Assembly: GCF_038049925.1 (NCBI RefSeq)
Contig: NZ_CP145809.1
Span: 3,444,599-3,508,598 of the forward strand
Length of the DNA: 64,000 nt
Reading direction: 5' to 3'
Origin: Georgenia sp. M64
Lineage (GTDB): Bacteria > Actinomycetota > Actinomycetes > Actinomycetales > Actinomycetaceae
Shown here one piece after another: positions 36,536 through 44,910 of the stretch (the stretch's first letter is position 1; each line of letters starts with the position of its first letter). Under the pieces are notes generated by a model. It saw nothing but the letters and a program-made list of their open reading frames with translations. It ran no database searches and was not told the DNA's origin. The position numbers were made by a program, and so were the translations under genes.

Positions 36536-38379
36536 CGCTGCTCCCTCTCGGTGCCGGGCCAGACGGTGATGGCGTCCGGCGCGATCTGCTTGCAGTCCCC
36601 GACTCTCACGCAGAGCCTCCCGTCGATCTGTGCCCTGCCGTCGGCGAAGCCGAGGGCGGGGCAGGCGAACTCCTCGATCTGCTTGCGGTACGTCTCGGCC
36701 TTCTGCGGGTCGATCTCGACCCTCTCGACCAGGCCCTCCGCAGGGCGACCCACCGCGAGAACCACCGAGACCCCGTCGACCGCCGCACACTCCTCGAGCG
36801 CCTCGTCGACGGCCGTGATGTCCCGCGAGTCGACCTTGACGAGGTGGTGCACGCCGATGGCGCGGAGGGTCCCCTCGATGTCCAGCGGCGCCTCGTCACC
36901 GCGCAGACCGGCGGTCGACGTGGGTGTCGGCTGCCCGCCCGTGGACTCCATGGTCCCGTTGTCGACCACGAGGAGGACCAGCCGTGCCCGGTTGTAGACG
37001 GCGTCGGCGACGCCGTTGAGGGCGAAGCCGTACAGGGTGCCGTCGCCCACCACCGTGACCACCAGCGCGCTGGGGTCGCTGCGGGCGGCTCCGACGGCCA
37101 TCCCGATGCCAGCGCCCATCGCCGAGTGGGCCTTCATGAACGGCCGTCCGATGGACGCCGCCTCGCCGACGTCGCCCATGAACACGACGTTCTCGTGCCG
37201 TCGCGCGAAGCGGCGCAGGGCGAAGAAGGTGGGGCGGTGCGGGTTCCCCGGCGCCGGCGCCGCCGGCCGCTCGGGGAGGTCCAGGTGCACGCCGGCGCTC
37301 GTCGTGGTCGTGGCGCCCACGAGCTCGCCGACGGCGTCGGTCACCATGGTGGGGGTGAGCTCGCCGACGGGTGGCAGCGCACCGGTGCCGCGTCCCATGA
37401 CCTGTGTCGCCAGGCCCGCCCGATGAGCGAGGACGGCAACACCCTCCTCGACGACGGGCTCGATCTCCTCGACGACGAGCACGCGCTCGCACCGCCCCAG
37501 GAAGGGCTCGAGCACCCCTTCGGGAAGGGGGTTGATGGTCGAGAGCTTGGCCACCGGCACCTGTGCGGACGCCCCGTGGCGCTCCAGCGCCTCCAGGACG
37601 AAGTGGTAGGCGTTGCCGGACGCGATGACGCCCACAGCCGCCGCCCCCCCCGGCCCCTCCACGCGGTCCATGCCCCATGCCGACGTCACCGTCGGCACCT
37701 GCGCGAGCGTGCTGTGGAGCCGGCGGTGCTGGCCGAGGATGGGCCGGGACTGGTAGTGGTGGGAGTCCCAGACGGGCGCCGACGCCGGCGTCGGGTCGTT
37801 CCGCGGCGTGACCGGGCCCGCCCAGTCGCTCAGCCACTTCACGAGCCTGAGATAGACGGGGACGGAGAGCTCCTCCGAGAGGTCGTAGGCGTGGCCGATC
37901 AGCTCGTAGGCCTCCTGCGGCGAGGATGCCTCCAAGCAGGGCATGTCCGCAGCCTTGGGATACGGCCTGGTGTCCTGCTCACTGTGAGAGGTGTGGCCCT
38001 GAGGGTCGTCGCCGACCACGATGACGAGGCCGGGGATGAACATCAGCGGGGCGGCGAAGATCATGTCCGCGGCGTTGTTGGCGCCGAAGTGCTTCATCAC
38101 CGCCATGGCCCTGACGCCGCCCATGGCGGCACCGGCGGCCGCCTCGACCGCCACCTTCTCGTTGAGGGACCACTGCACCTGCGGACCGCCGTGCGCCGAG
38201 AGCTCAGCCAGTGCGTACACGAGCCCGGTGGTGGGGCCCCCCGGGAACGCGGAGACGAACGAGACCCCGGCGTCGGCGGCACCGCGGGCCACCGCCTGGT
38301 TGCCGCTGAGCAGCAACCGGCTGCCCCCCGGGCCCGTGACCTCCGACCGCTGACCGGTCGAGGTCGCCGTGCCGGTCAC
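36532..38379 (-). CDS. IorA-like thiamine-diphosphate enzyme without Fe-S clusters
   Basis: 615 residues from GTG at 38379 behind GGTGGAG. It aligns with indolepyruvate:ferredoxin oxidoreductase alpha: pyrimidine domain LLSGNQAVARGAADAGVSF and SLNEKVAVEAAAGAAMGG, then the TPP site VVGDGTLYGFALNGVADAVYN and NGTMESTGGQP. The C-terminal ferredoxin domain is still alignable, but only three of eight cluster cysteines remain (in ACPAL, RLCVR and GDCKQ). Neither [4Fe-4S] cluster can form normally. It may use another electron acceptor or act as a non-oxidative 2-oxoacid decarboxylase or lyase. It overlaps tctC and the IorB-like gene by four bases each. Confidence 0.82.
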   Translation of the reverse strand: MTGTATSTGQRSEVTGPGGSRLLLSGNQAVARGAADAGVSFVSAFPGGPTTGLVYALAELSAHGGPQVQWSLNEKVAVEAAAGAAMGGVRAMAVMKHFGANNAADMIFAAPLMFIPGLVIVVGDDPQGHTSHSEQDTRPYPKAADMPCLEASSPQEAYELIGHAYDLSEELSVPVYLRLVKWLSDWAGPVTPRNDPTPASAPVWDSHHYQSRPILGQHRRLHSTLAQVPTVTSAWGMDRVEGPGGAAAVGVIASGNAYHFVLEALERHGASAQVPVAKLSTINPLPEGVLEPFLGRCERVLVVEEIEPVVEEGVAVLAHRAGLATQVMGRGTGALPPVGELTPTMVTDAVGELVGATTTTSAGVHLDLPERPAAPAPGNPHRPTFFALRRFARRHENVVFMGDVGEAASIGRPFMKAHSAMGAGIGMAVGAARSDPSALVVTVVGDGTLYGFALNGVADAVYNRARLVLLVVDNGTMESTGGQPTPTSTAGLRGDEAPLDIEGTLRAIGVHHLVKVDSRDITAVDEALEECAAVDGVSVVLAVGRPAEGLVERVEIDPQKAETYRKQIEEFACPALGFADGRAQIDGRLCVRVGDCKQIAPDAITVWPGTEREQR

Positions 38380-39395
38380 TGCTCCACCAGTCCCGCGTCG
38401 GTGAGGAGCTTCAGGTAGACCTCGTCCTGCTCCGTCACGGCCTCGCGCGTCTCCTCCGAGTCGAGGAAGCGCGGCGCCGACCCACCGGAGACCATCGCCT
38501 CCTGGAACTCGGGGTCCTCCACCGCCGTCTTCATCGCGCTCTCCAGCACCTCGATGCGCTCGGGCGGCGTGCCCTTCGGGACGAGGATGACGCGGACGGT
38601 CTCGAACACGATGTCGTACCCGGCCTCCGTGAAGGTCGGCACCCCCGGCATGGCCTCCTCCAGCGGCTCCTCCGCCGTGATGGCCAGCACGCGGATGTTG
38701 CCCGCGTCGAGCTGGGCGCGGAGCTCGGTGGGTGAGGCGAAGGTGGCGTCCAGGGTCCCGCCGGCGGTGTCCGTGACGGCGCCGGCGGCGCCGCCGTCGT
38801 AGGGCACGAGGCTGAAGACGTTGCCGACCGCGTCGTTCACGAGCGTGGCCGCCAGGAAGTTGTTGCCGCCGACGGCGGTGGTCCCGACGTTGAGGGGGCT
38901 CTCCTCACCGGCCGCAACGAGGTCTTCGAATGTCTGGTGCGGGGAGTCGGCCGGGACCGCGATGCCGTAGGGCTCGGCCTGGATGGTGGCGACGGTGTCG
39001 AAGTCCTCGGACCCGAACTCAGAGGTGCCGATCGGCTTGAGCGCGGACAGGGAGGAGGTGATGACCATCATCGTGTACCCGTCCGGCTCCGCCTCGTGCA
39101 GCTTGGCGAGACCGATCGCACCCGAGCCGCCGGGCAGGTTCGTCGGCGTCACGGTCACTCCGAGCTCTGGCTCGATGATCCGCGCCACGAGCCGGGCGGT
39201 GACATCCGACCCGCCGCCCGCGTCGTAGGGGATGATGAACTCGATGCGCTCGGTGGGGAAGTCGTCGGCCGCCGCCTCCCCCGTCGCATCGGCGTCGTCC
39301 GGAGAGCCGCTGGATCCTCCAGATGCTGTGGATCCGCACGCCGCCAGGGCGAGCGTGGCCACCATGGCGGTCAGGGCCGGGAGTGGGTTACGCAC
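38376..39395 (-). CDS. tctC: TctC solute-binding lipoprotein
   Basis: 339 residues from GTG at 39395, eight bases after AAGGAG. Lipobox LALAAC, then the TctC/Bug fold: RIEFIIPYDAGGGSDVTARLVA, TPTNLPGGSGAIGLAKL, DGYTMMVITSSLS and VPTFTEAGYDIV. It captures a carboxylate outside the cell for TctAB encoded downstream. Its start lies inside the last codons of the dehydrogenase gene and its stop inside the start of the IorA-like gene, placing it between catabolic genes rather than beside tctAB. Confidence 0.93.
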   Translation of the reverse strand: MRNPLPALTAMVATLALAACGSTASGGSSGSPDDADATGEAAADDFPTERIEFIIPYDAGGGSDVTARLVARIIEPELGVTVTPTNLPGGSGAIGLAKLHEAEPDGYTMMVITSSLSALKPIGTSEFGSEDFDTVATIQAEPYGIAVPADSPHQTFEDLVAAGEESPLNVGTTAVGGNNFLAATLVNDAVGNVFSLVPYDGGAAGAVTDTAGGTLDATFASPTELRAQLDAGNIRVLAITAEEPLEEAMPGVPTFTEAGYDIVFETVRVILVPKGTPPERIEVLESAMKTAVEDPEFQEAMVSGGSAPRFLDSEETREAVTEQDEVYLKLLTDAGLVEQ

Positions 39396-40371
39396 GACGG
39401 GACTCCTTCGTCTCGGTTGTCGTTCGGTCGCGTTCGGTAGTCGTTCGGTTGGTCGTCGTCTGCTCCGGGTCGTCGATGTGCTCGTGCGCCCGCTCGTGGT
39501 CGGCGTAGAAGCTGACGACGGCCTCGTAGCGCTCCGGCGGAATGCCGCCGAAGTGCTCGCGGGCGCCGCTCGAGGCTGACCTGCGCATCCGCTCGAGCGT
39601 TCCCCTCGTGGCGAGGGGCTCCACGCCCTGGGCCTCGAGGAGCGCGATGACGTCCTCGACCTCGTGCACCCGCCGACCGGCGTGGATGGCGTTGCCGGTG
39701 ACGTAGCGGTTCGCCGCCGCCGGGAACCTCTGACTGGCGAGGGTCTTCTCGATGGAGGTCAGGACGGTATCGGAGACGCCGAGGCTCTCGGCCGCCATGA
39801 GCGTCTCGACCAGGAGTGCCTCGATGCCCTTGGTGAACACCGAGCGGCACAGCTTGATGGCCGAGGCGTCGCCGGCCTCGTCGGACACGACGTCGATGTC
39901 CATCCCGACGGCGCCCAGCGCCTCGAGGTGGCCGGCGGCGAAACGGCCGCTCGCCAGGATCGGAACCCGTTGCGCGAGAACTCGGACCGGTCCGACGATG
40001 GCGAGGTCCGCCACGGGCACGGGCCCGAGCAGGTCGGCCACGTGGACCTTGGTCCGGGGGTGCGACGCTGTCAGGTCGTAGTACGCGGCGCCTCCTCCGA
40101 GGTGCTCCCTGACCGAGGCGGCCGCCTCGACCGCGAACGAGCTCGGTACCGCCGAGAACACGGCGTCGCTCGCCGTCGCGATCTCCTCCGCGGAGCCGAC
40201 CAGGCGCACGCCGACGTCCTGCGCGCGTGACGCGACGAGCCGTGCCGCGTCCGAGCCGGGCGGTGCGGCGTCGTAGGCGAGCACCCGCACGTCGCCGCCC
40301 TCGTCGCGCAGGCCGCGGGCGAAGGACGACCCCACCTCGCCGAACCCCAGAAAGCCGATGGTCAGAGTCAT
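39388..40371 (-). CDS. 3-hydroxyisobutyrate/phosphogluconate dehydrogenase-like oxidoreductase
   Basis: 327 residues from ATG at 40371, overlapping the MmgE/PrpD gene by four bases. Rossmann start TIGFLGFGEVGSSFARGL, then YYDLTASHPRTK and the catalytic-lysine helix GDASAIKLCRSVFTKGIEAL. The C-terminal domain resembles DUF1932-type members. It would oxidise a beta-hydroxy acid with NAD(P). The last 25 residues are an odd Thr/Arg/Glu repeat (TTTNRTTTERDRTTTETKE), encoded by DNA that also carries the ribosome-binding site of tctC. Confidence 0.85.
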   Translation of the reverse strand: MTLTIGFLGFGEVGSSFARGLRDEGGDVRVLAYDAAPPGSDAARLVASRAQDVGVRLVGSAEEIATASDAVFSAVPSSFAVEAAASVREHLGGGAAYYDLTASHPRTKVHVADLLGPVPVADLAIVGPVRVLAQRVPILASGRFAAGHLEALGAVGMDIDVVSDEAGDASAIKLCRSVFTKGIEALLVETLMAAESLGVSDTVLTSIEKTLASQRFPAAANRYVTGNAIHAGRRVHEVEDVIALLEAQGVEPLATRGTLERMRRSASSGAREHFGGIPPERYEAVVSFYADHERAHEHIDDPEQTTTNRTTTERDRTTTETKESRRA

Positions 40372-41762
40372 GCGATCACCTCGTGGGTCGTGACACGGTG
40401 CCGGAGGAGGCCGTCGACCGAGGTCGCGTCCGAGCCGACCGTCTCGACGATCTCCGCCGCCGCGCCGCTCGTCAGCAGCGGTGAGGCGAGGTCGGTGAAC
40501 TTGCGCGTCACCTGCTCGGACGTGAGCGGGCGCTCCGGCATCCCGGCGGCGGACTCGGCGACGGCACTGAGGGAGGACCCGTCCGCGAGTCGGACAACGA
40601 CCTCGGTGGGACGTCGTGCGGGAAAGGCGTCGGTGAAGCTCGGCTCCTCCGTCACGCGGGTCCGGCCGGCGAGCGCGAGGACCGACGTGTCGGACAGCCC
40701 GGAACGAACGGAGTCGATCGAGACCACACCATGGTGCAGGCACAGCGAGACGAGGAACGGGATCGAGAACTGCCCCTCCTGGAACGTCTGCGGCTCTGCG
40801 TTGCGCAGGACCGAGGCGGCTCGGTACGTCGCGACCTCCACCGCCACGATCTGACTCGCCTCGACACCTCTGCGCCGCAGGTCGAGAGCGGCCTCGATCG
40901 CCGTGAAGCCGTGTCCACAGGCGGTGTAGGGCTTGAAGTAGTTCGAGAGAATCTCCGTCCGCGCCCCGAGCCCTTCGGTCACCACCTCCGGTCGGACCTC
41001 GTCGGAGTAGGCACGGAAGAAGCCCTCCGGACCTTCGAGGACGTCCTCGGGTCCGGTGAAGCCGTTGCGTGCCAGGAGCGCCGCGAGCACCCCGGCCTGT
41101 GCCGCGTGCCCGGCGTGGAGGTGCTTGGTGGGATGCAGCCCGTTGAGGAACGCGAACACCCCGCCGGCCATCGAGGCGGCCACCGCAAGGGCCATCGCGG
41201 TCTCGTGCGGCCCGAGACGGAGCATTCGGGCCGCCCCGGCGGCGGCCCCCAGGACGCCCACGGTCCCGGTGCTGTGGAAGCCACGGTAGCGGTGCGAAGG
41301 GTTGATGGCCCGACCGATGCGGCCACCCACCTCGTACCCCACGACGATGCCCTCGAGGACCGCGGAGATCCCCGCCCGCTCCTGCTCCGCGACTGCCAGG
41401 ACCGCGGGGATGACCGTTGCGCCCGGGTGGTAGCCCGCCGCGAACCGGTGAGAGTCGTCGAGGTCGAGGGCGTGGGCCGAGATCCCGTTGCACAGGGCGG
41501 CCGACGGGGCGGACATCTTCAGCCCCTCACCGACCACCGTTGCGGGTCCGCTCTCACCGAGCGCCCGCATGGTGTCCCGCACGATGTGCGCCGACCGGCC
41601 GTATGCCGCTCCCGCGAGCATGGCGCCGACCGTGTCGAGCAGCACCAGACGCGCCCGCTCCTGCGTCTGCTGGGAAAGGTCGGCGAACCTGATGTCGCTG
41701 AGGTCCGCAGCCAGCGCCCCGGCGAGCGACCCGTTGAGCTGAACCTGCGCGGTGTCGACCAC
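40368..41762 (-). CDS. MmgE/PrpD-family dehydratase/decarboxylase/epimerase
   Basis: 464 residues if started at GTG 41762, which follows GGAGAGGGGG and lies about 35 bases after a likely transcription start. ATG at 41828 would fall inside the promoter/operator. The family pattern is plain: ARLVLLDTVGAMLAGA, NGISAHALDLDDSHRFAAGYHPGATVIPA, HSTGTVGVLGAAAGAARML, GLHPTKHLHAGHAAQAGVLAALLA and KPYTACGHGFTAIEAAL. Members include 2-methylcitrate dehydratase, cis-aconitate decarboxylase and iminodisuccinate epimerase, all acting on polycarboxylates, which matches the tripartite transporter. First gene of the ten-gene operon. Confidence 0.85.
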   Translation of the reverse strand: MVDTAQVQLNGSLAGALAADLSDIRFADLSQQTQERARLVLLDTVGAMLAGAAYGRSAHIVRDTMRALGESGPATVVGEGLKMSAPSAALCNGISAHALDLDDSHRFAAGYHPGATVIPAVLAVAEQERAGISAVLEGIVVGYEVGGRIGRAINPSHRYRGFHSTGTVGVLGAAAGAARMLRLGPHETAMALAVAASMAGGVFAFLNGLHPTKHLHAGHAAQAGVLAALLARNGFTGPEDVLEGPEGFFRAYSDEVRPEVVTEGLGARTEILSNYFKPYTACGHGFTAIEAALDLRRRGVEASQIVAVEVATYRAASVLRNAEPQTFQEGQFSIPFLVSLCLHHGVVSIDSVRSGLSDTSVLALAGRTRVTEEPSFTDAFPARRPTEVVVRLADGSSLSAVAESAAGMPERPLTSEQVTRKFTDLASPLLTSGAAAEIVETVGSDATSVDGLLRHRVTTHEVIA

Positions 41763-41802
41763 GGGCGCCCCCTCTCCGTCGAGTTTCGGACCTGCGCTCC
41801 GG

Positions 41803-41856
41803 ACGGTAGGGAGGGTGACCTCTGTCATGCAACGGTCGGTTGCACGATATGAAACG
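41803..41856 (-). promoter_or_regulatory. Promoter and IclR-type operator of the carboxylate operon
   Basis: The palindrome TGCAAC-N5-GTTGCA (41828-41844) is preceded on the minus strand by CGTTTCATATCG. The -35 TTGCAT overlaps the right arm and TACCGT lies 18 bp downstream as -10. The same arrangement occurs at the divergent promoter, making this a probable binding site for the IclR protein encoded nearby. Confidence 0.65.
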
Positions 41857-41971
41857 TACCGTTCGTGATGCCCGAATTCTGGGGACACGACGGCCGCATC
41901 CTCATGAGGCGCCCTGCACCTGCGGTTATCTGGATGCGTTGCCCAGGGCCGGGTGGTGGGAATGACGACCG

Positions 41972-42026
41972 CGTTTCACATCGCGCAACACAACGTTGCG
42001 ACTGTGCGTGGGCCGGGGCCTAGTCT
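41972..42026 (+). promoter_or_regulatory. Promoter and IclR-type operator of the aldehyde dehydrogenase unit
   Basis: CGCAAC-N5-GTTGCG (41984-42000), preceded by CGTTTCACATCG, matches the divergent site in arm sequence, spacer length and flank, on the opposite strand. TTGCGA at 41996 serves as -35 and TAGTCT at 42021 as -10 (19-bp spacer). Repression, or effector-dependent activation, of both transcripts by one regulator is likely. Confidence 0.65.
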
Positions 42027-42081
42027 GCGCGAAGGGGGCACGAGCGCCCCGCCCGCGGCACATCTACATCTCGGAGGCGAC

Positions 42082-43566
42082 ATGACCATCGATTCCGCGC
42101 GCGTGTCAGAGAACGAGCGGACCCTGTTGGCCAGGGTGCCGAAGGGGCTCTTCATCGCCGGGGAGTGGCGAGACGCCGCCGGCGGCGCCACGTTCGGCGT
42201 CGAGGACCCGGCGACCGGAGACCTCCTGGCACATGTCGCCGACGCGTCCGCGGCCGACGGGGCTACGGCGCTCGAGGCCGCCCGCGCCGCACAGCCCACG
42301 TGGGCCGCCACGCCACCGCGCGAGCGATCGGACATCCTCGACCGCGCGTACCACGCCGTCGTCGAGCGCATCGAGGACTTCGCGCTCGTCATCACCCTCG
42401 AGATGGGCAAGCCGCTGGCCGAGTCCCGCGGCGAGGTCCGATACGCCGCGGACTTCCTGAAGTGGTTCAGCGAGCAGGCGGTCCGGATCCGGGGAGACTA
42501 CCGCGTCAGCCCGGACGGTCAGTCGCGCCTGCTCACCCTCCGCCAGCCCGTCGGGCCGTCGCTGCTGATCAGCCCGTGGAACTTCCCGCTCGCCATGATC
42601 ACCCGGAAGGTGGCACCGGCACTGGCTGCGGGATGCACGGCCGTGCTCAAGCCGGCCGAGGACACTCCCCTGACGTGCCAGCTCCTTGCCGAGGTGCTCT
42701 CCGACGCAGGGCTGCCTCCCGGTGTGCTGAGCGTCCTTCCGACCAGCGATCCCGCCGGGCTCGTCGGGCCCATGCTCGCGGACGAGCGGCTGCGGAAGGT
42801 GTCCTTCACCGGTTCGACGGCGGTGGGGCAGAACCTCCTCATCGGAGCCGCTCAGAACGTGCTGCGCACGTCCATGGAGCTCGGCGGGAACTCCGCGTTC
42901 CTCGTCTTCGACGACGCGGATCTGGACGCCGCTGTCGAGGGCGCCCTCCTCGCCAAGCTCCGTAACGGAGGCGAGTCCTGCGTCGCGGCCAACCGCATCC
43001 TCGTCCAGTCCGGTGTCGCGGACGAGTTCGCGGAGCGGCTCGCCGACCGGATCAGCCAGGTCAAGGTCGGCCGCGGCACCGAGCCCGGCACACAGCTGGG
43101 CCCGATGATCAACCGCGAGCAGCGCGACCGCGTGCAGCTCCTCGTCGACGACGCGGTGCGCGGCGGTGCGACCGTCGTCACGGGCGGATCTGCTCCCGAC
43201 TCCGACGGCTACTTCTACGAGCCCACGGTCATCACGGGCGTCTCCGCGTCGGCACGGATCACGCACGAGGAGGTCTTCGGGCCGGTTGCACCGGTCTACA
43301 CCTTCGACCACGAGAACGAGGCGCTGAGGGCGGCCAACGACACGAGGTTCGGGCTCGTCTCCTACGCCTACACCCGGGACATCGGCCGCGCCCTGCGCGT
43401 CGCCGAGGGCCTCGAGGCCGGGATGGTCGGAGTGAACCGCGGCCTGGTCTCCAACGCCGCGGCACCGTTCGGCGGGGTCAAGCAGTCCGGGCTCGGCCGT
43501 GAAGGCGGTTTCGAGGGGATCGACGAGTATCTGTCGGTCAAGTACGTCGCCATCGACAAGCCGTGA
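42082..43566 (+). CDS. NAD(P)-dependent aldehyde dehydrogenase, succinate-semialdehyde type
   Basis: 494 residues from ATG at 42082 behind CGGAGG. Aldehyde dehydrogenase motifs are complete: SPWNFPLAMITRKVAPALAAG with Asn167, FTGSTAVG, MELGGNSAF with Glu266 and GGESCVAANR with nucleophile Cys300. The overall pattern (PFGGVKQSGLGREGG, EEVFGPVAPVY) is that of GabD-like succinate-semialdehyde dehydrogenases. It would oxidise an aldehyde released in the divergent catabolic operon. IclR and Usp genes follow closely. Confidence 0.92.
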   Translation: MTIDSARVSENERTLLARVPKGLFIAGEWRDAAGGATFGVEDPATGDLLAHVADASAADGATALEAARAAQPTWAATPPRERSDILDRAYHAVVERIEDFALVITLEMGKPLAESRGEVRYAADFLKWFSEQAVRIRGDYRVSPDGQSRLLTLRQPVGPSLLISPWNFPLAMITRKVAPALAAGCTAVLKPAEDTPLTCQLLAEVLSDAGLPPGVLSVLPTSDPAGLVGPMLADERLRKVSFTGSTAVGQNLLIGAAQNVLRTSMELGGNSAFLVFDDADLDAAVEGALLAKLRNGGESCVAANRILVQSGVADEFAERLADRISQVKVGRGTEPGTQLGPMINREQRDRVQLLVDDAVRGGATVVTGGSAPDSDGYFYEPTVITGVSASARITHEEVFGPVAPVYTFDHENEALRAANDTRFGLVSYAYTRDIGRALRVAEGLEAGMVGVNRGLVSNAAAPFGGVKQSGLGREGGFEGIDEYLSVKYVAIDKP

Positions 43567-43579
43567 CGCAGAGCTTGCG

Positions 43580-44347
43580 ATGAGCGCGACCCCGGGTAGA
43601 GGGACAGGGACGATCCAGTCGGTCGAGCGAGCGCTGGACGTCCTCCTCGCGCTGGCGATCGCCCCTGGCGCGGGTCCGACGACCATCGGTGCGCAGCTGG
43701 GCCTGCACAAGAGCACGGTCCATCGGCTTCTCCGCAGCATGGAGTCGCGGGGGTTCGTTGCGCGGGACAGCGCCACGGACCGCTACCGCGTCGGACCCGC
43801 GGCACTGCAGCTGGCCCAGTCCTCCGCGATCAGGCCCGACCTCGCCGCCGTCGCCCAGCCCGAGCTGACCAGGCTCCGTGATGCCACCAGCGAGACCGCG
43901 ATCCTCGACATCCGCGTGGGTGCGTCGCGGATGTGCATCGCCCAGGCGGAGTCCCGCCAGGAGATCCGGCGCTCGCAGCCCCTCGGCTCACCGATGGAGA
44001 TCCACGCCGGTGCCATGGGCAAGGTTCTCCTGATGGACGAGCCTGTCGACCACCTCCAGGAGATTGCCCAACGGGTCGGCTTCCGCAAGCTGACCGACCA
44101 CACGCCCGTGACCGTCGAGGCGCTGATCGCGCAGATCCACAAGCTTCGGCGGGACGGCTACCTCGTGTCCGTCGGCGAGCGCGTGAAAGGCGCGACGACG
44201 ATCGCGGCGCCGGTCCGCTCATCGTCCGGCCAGGTGGCGGCCGCCGTCGCCGTGAGCGGGCCGACCTTCCGCTTCGGCGTCCCTCAGGCCCGTGCGGTCG
44301 TGCCCCAGCTGCTCGAGACCGCCGCTCGGATCGCCGCGAGGCTCTGA
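43580..44347 (+). CDS. IclR-family transcriptional regulator
   Basis: 255 residues from ATG at 43580, 13 bp after the dehydrogenase stop. N-terminal winged helix (TIQSVERALDVLLALA, GPTTIGAQLGLHKSTVHRLLRSMESRGFV) and C-terminal GAF-like effector domain (PMEIHAGAMGKVLLM, VTVEALIAQIHKLRRDGYLVSVGERVKGATTIAAPV) are typical IclR. It most likely controls both divergent promoters through the paired palindromes at 41828 and 41984, and so autoregulates its own operon. Confidence 0.92.
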   Translation: MSATPGRGTGTIQSVERALDVLLALAIAPGAGPTTIGAQLGLHKSTVHRLLRSMESRGFVARDSATDRYRVGPAALQLAQSSAIRPDLAAVAQPELTRLRDATSETAILDIRVGASRMCIAQAESRQEIRRSQPLGSPMEIHAGAMGKVLLMDEPVDHLQEIAQRVGFRKLTDHTPVTVEALIAQIHKLRRDGYLVSVGERVKGATTIAAPVRSSSGQVAAAVAVSGPTFRFGVPQARAVVPQLLETAARIAARL

Positions 44348-44405
44348 GTCGCGCTCGTCCACCGACAGAACCCCATCCCAGACCCGACACCGAATGGAGA
44401 CGTCC

Positions 44406-44816
44406 GTGTTCGACAACATCGTCATCGCCCTCAAGGAAGGGCTGCCCCACGACCGGCTTCTGGACCTCGGAACGTCGGTCGCCCGTGAAGGAGCCAAGAT
44501 CCACCTCGTCACCCTGGTTCGTGTGGGTACCGACGAGGACGAGCCGAAGCGGCTGGCCGCAGTGGGTGAGTACCTCGAGCAGCGAGCTGGGCAGCTTCGC
44601 GACCGAGGACTCGACGCCACGTGGGAGCGTGGTCTCGTCGTGGTCGCCGCGGCCGCCGACATCCTTCAGGTCGCCGGCAGCAGGAACGCCGATCTCGTCG
44701 TCATCGGGCTGGCGAAACGGACACGTGTGGGCAAGGCTCTCATGGGCAGCGACGCCCAGCGGATCATGATGGGCGCCCCGTGCCCCGTGCTGGTGACCCA
44801 GCTCTACCGCGACTGA
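44406..44816 (+). CDS. Single-domain universal stress protein
   Basis: 136 residues. GTG at 44406 sits seven bases after GGAG and gives the usual [11 protein letters not shown] start; the ATG at 44394 overlaps that ribosome-binding site. It has one UspA domain: the nucleotide loop ends as [33 protein letters not shown], close to the G-x2-G-x9-G-S/T motif of ATP-binding members. Usp proteins often accompany TctABC/IclR carboxylate clusters. It is the last gene of the aldehyde dehydrogenase unit. Confidence 0.88.
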   Translation: MFDNIVIALKEGLPHDRLLDLGTSVAREGAKIHLVTLVRVGTDEDEPKRLAAVGEYLEQRAGQLRDRGLDATWERGLVVVAAAADILQVAGSRNADLVVIGLAKRTRVGKALMGSDAQRIMMGAPCPVLVTQLYRD

Positions 44817-44910
44817 CGCGGCCGCCGACCTCGCGAGACAGCCGACCCGGCGGTGCCGCGCGTCGCTACGCTGGCGCCGCACCCCCCCTCGACGACGAAG
44901 GACGGCCCCA

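Noticed and set aside
41763-41888. Longer MmgE/PrpD protein started at GTG 41888 or ATG 41828
   Set aside because: These starts would put the promoter and IclR-type operator inside the gene; GTG 41762 has a strong ribosome-binding site and gives the family's normal N-terminus.
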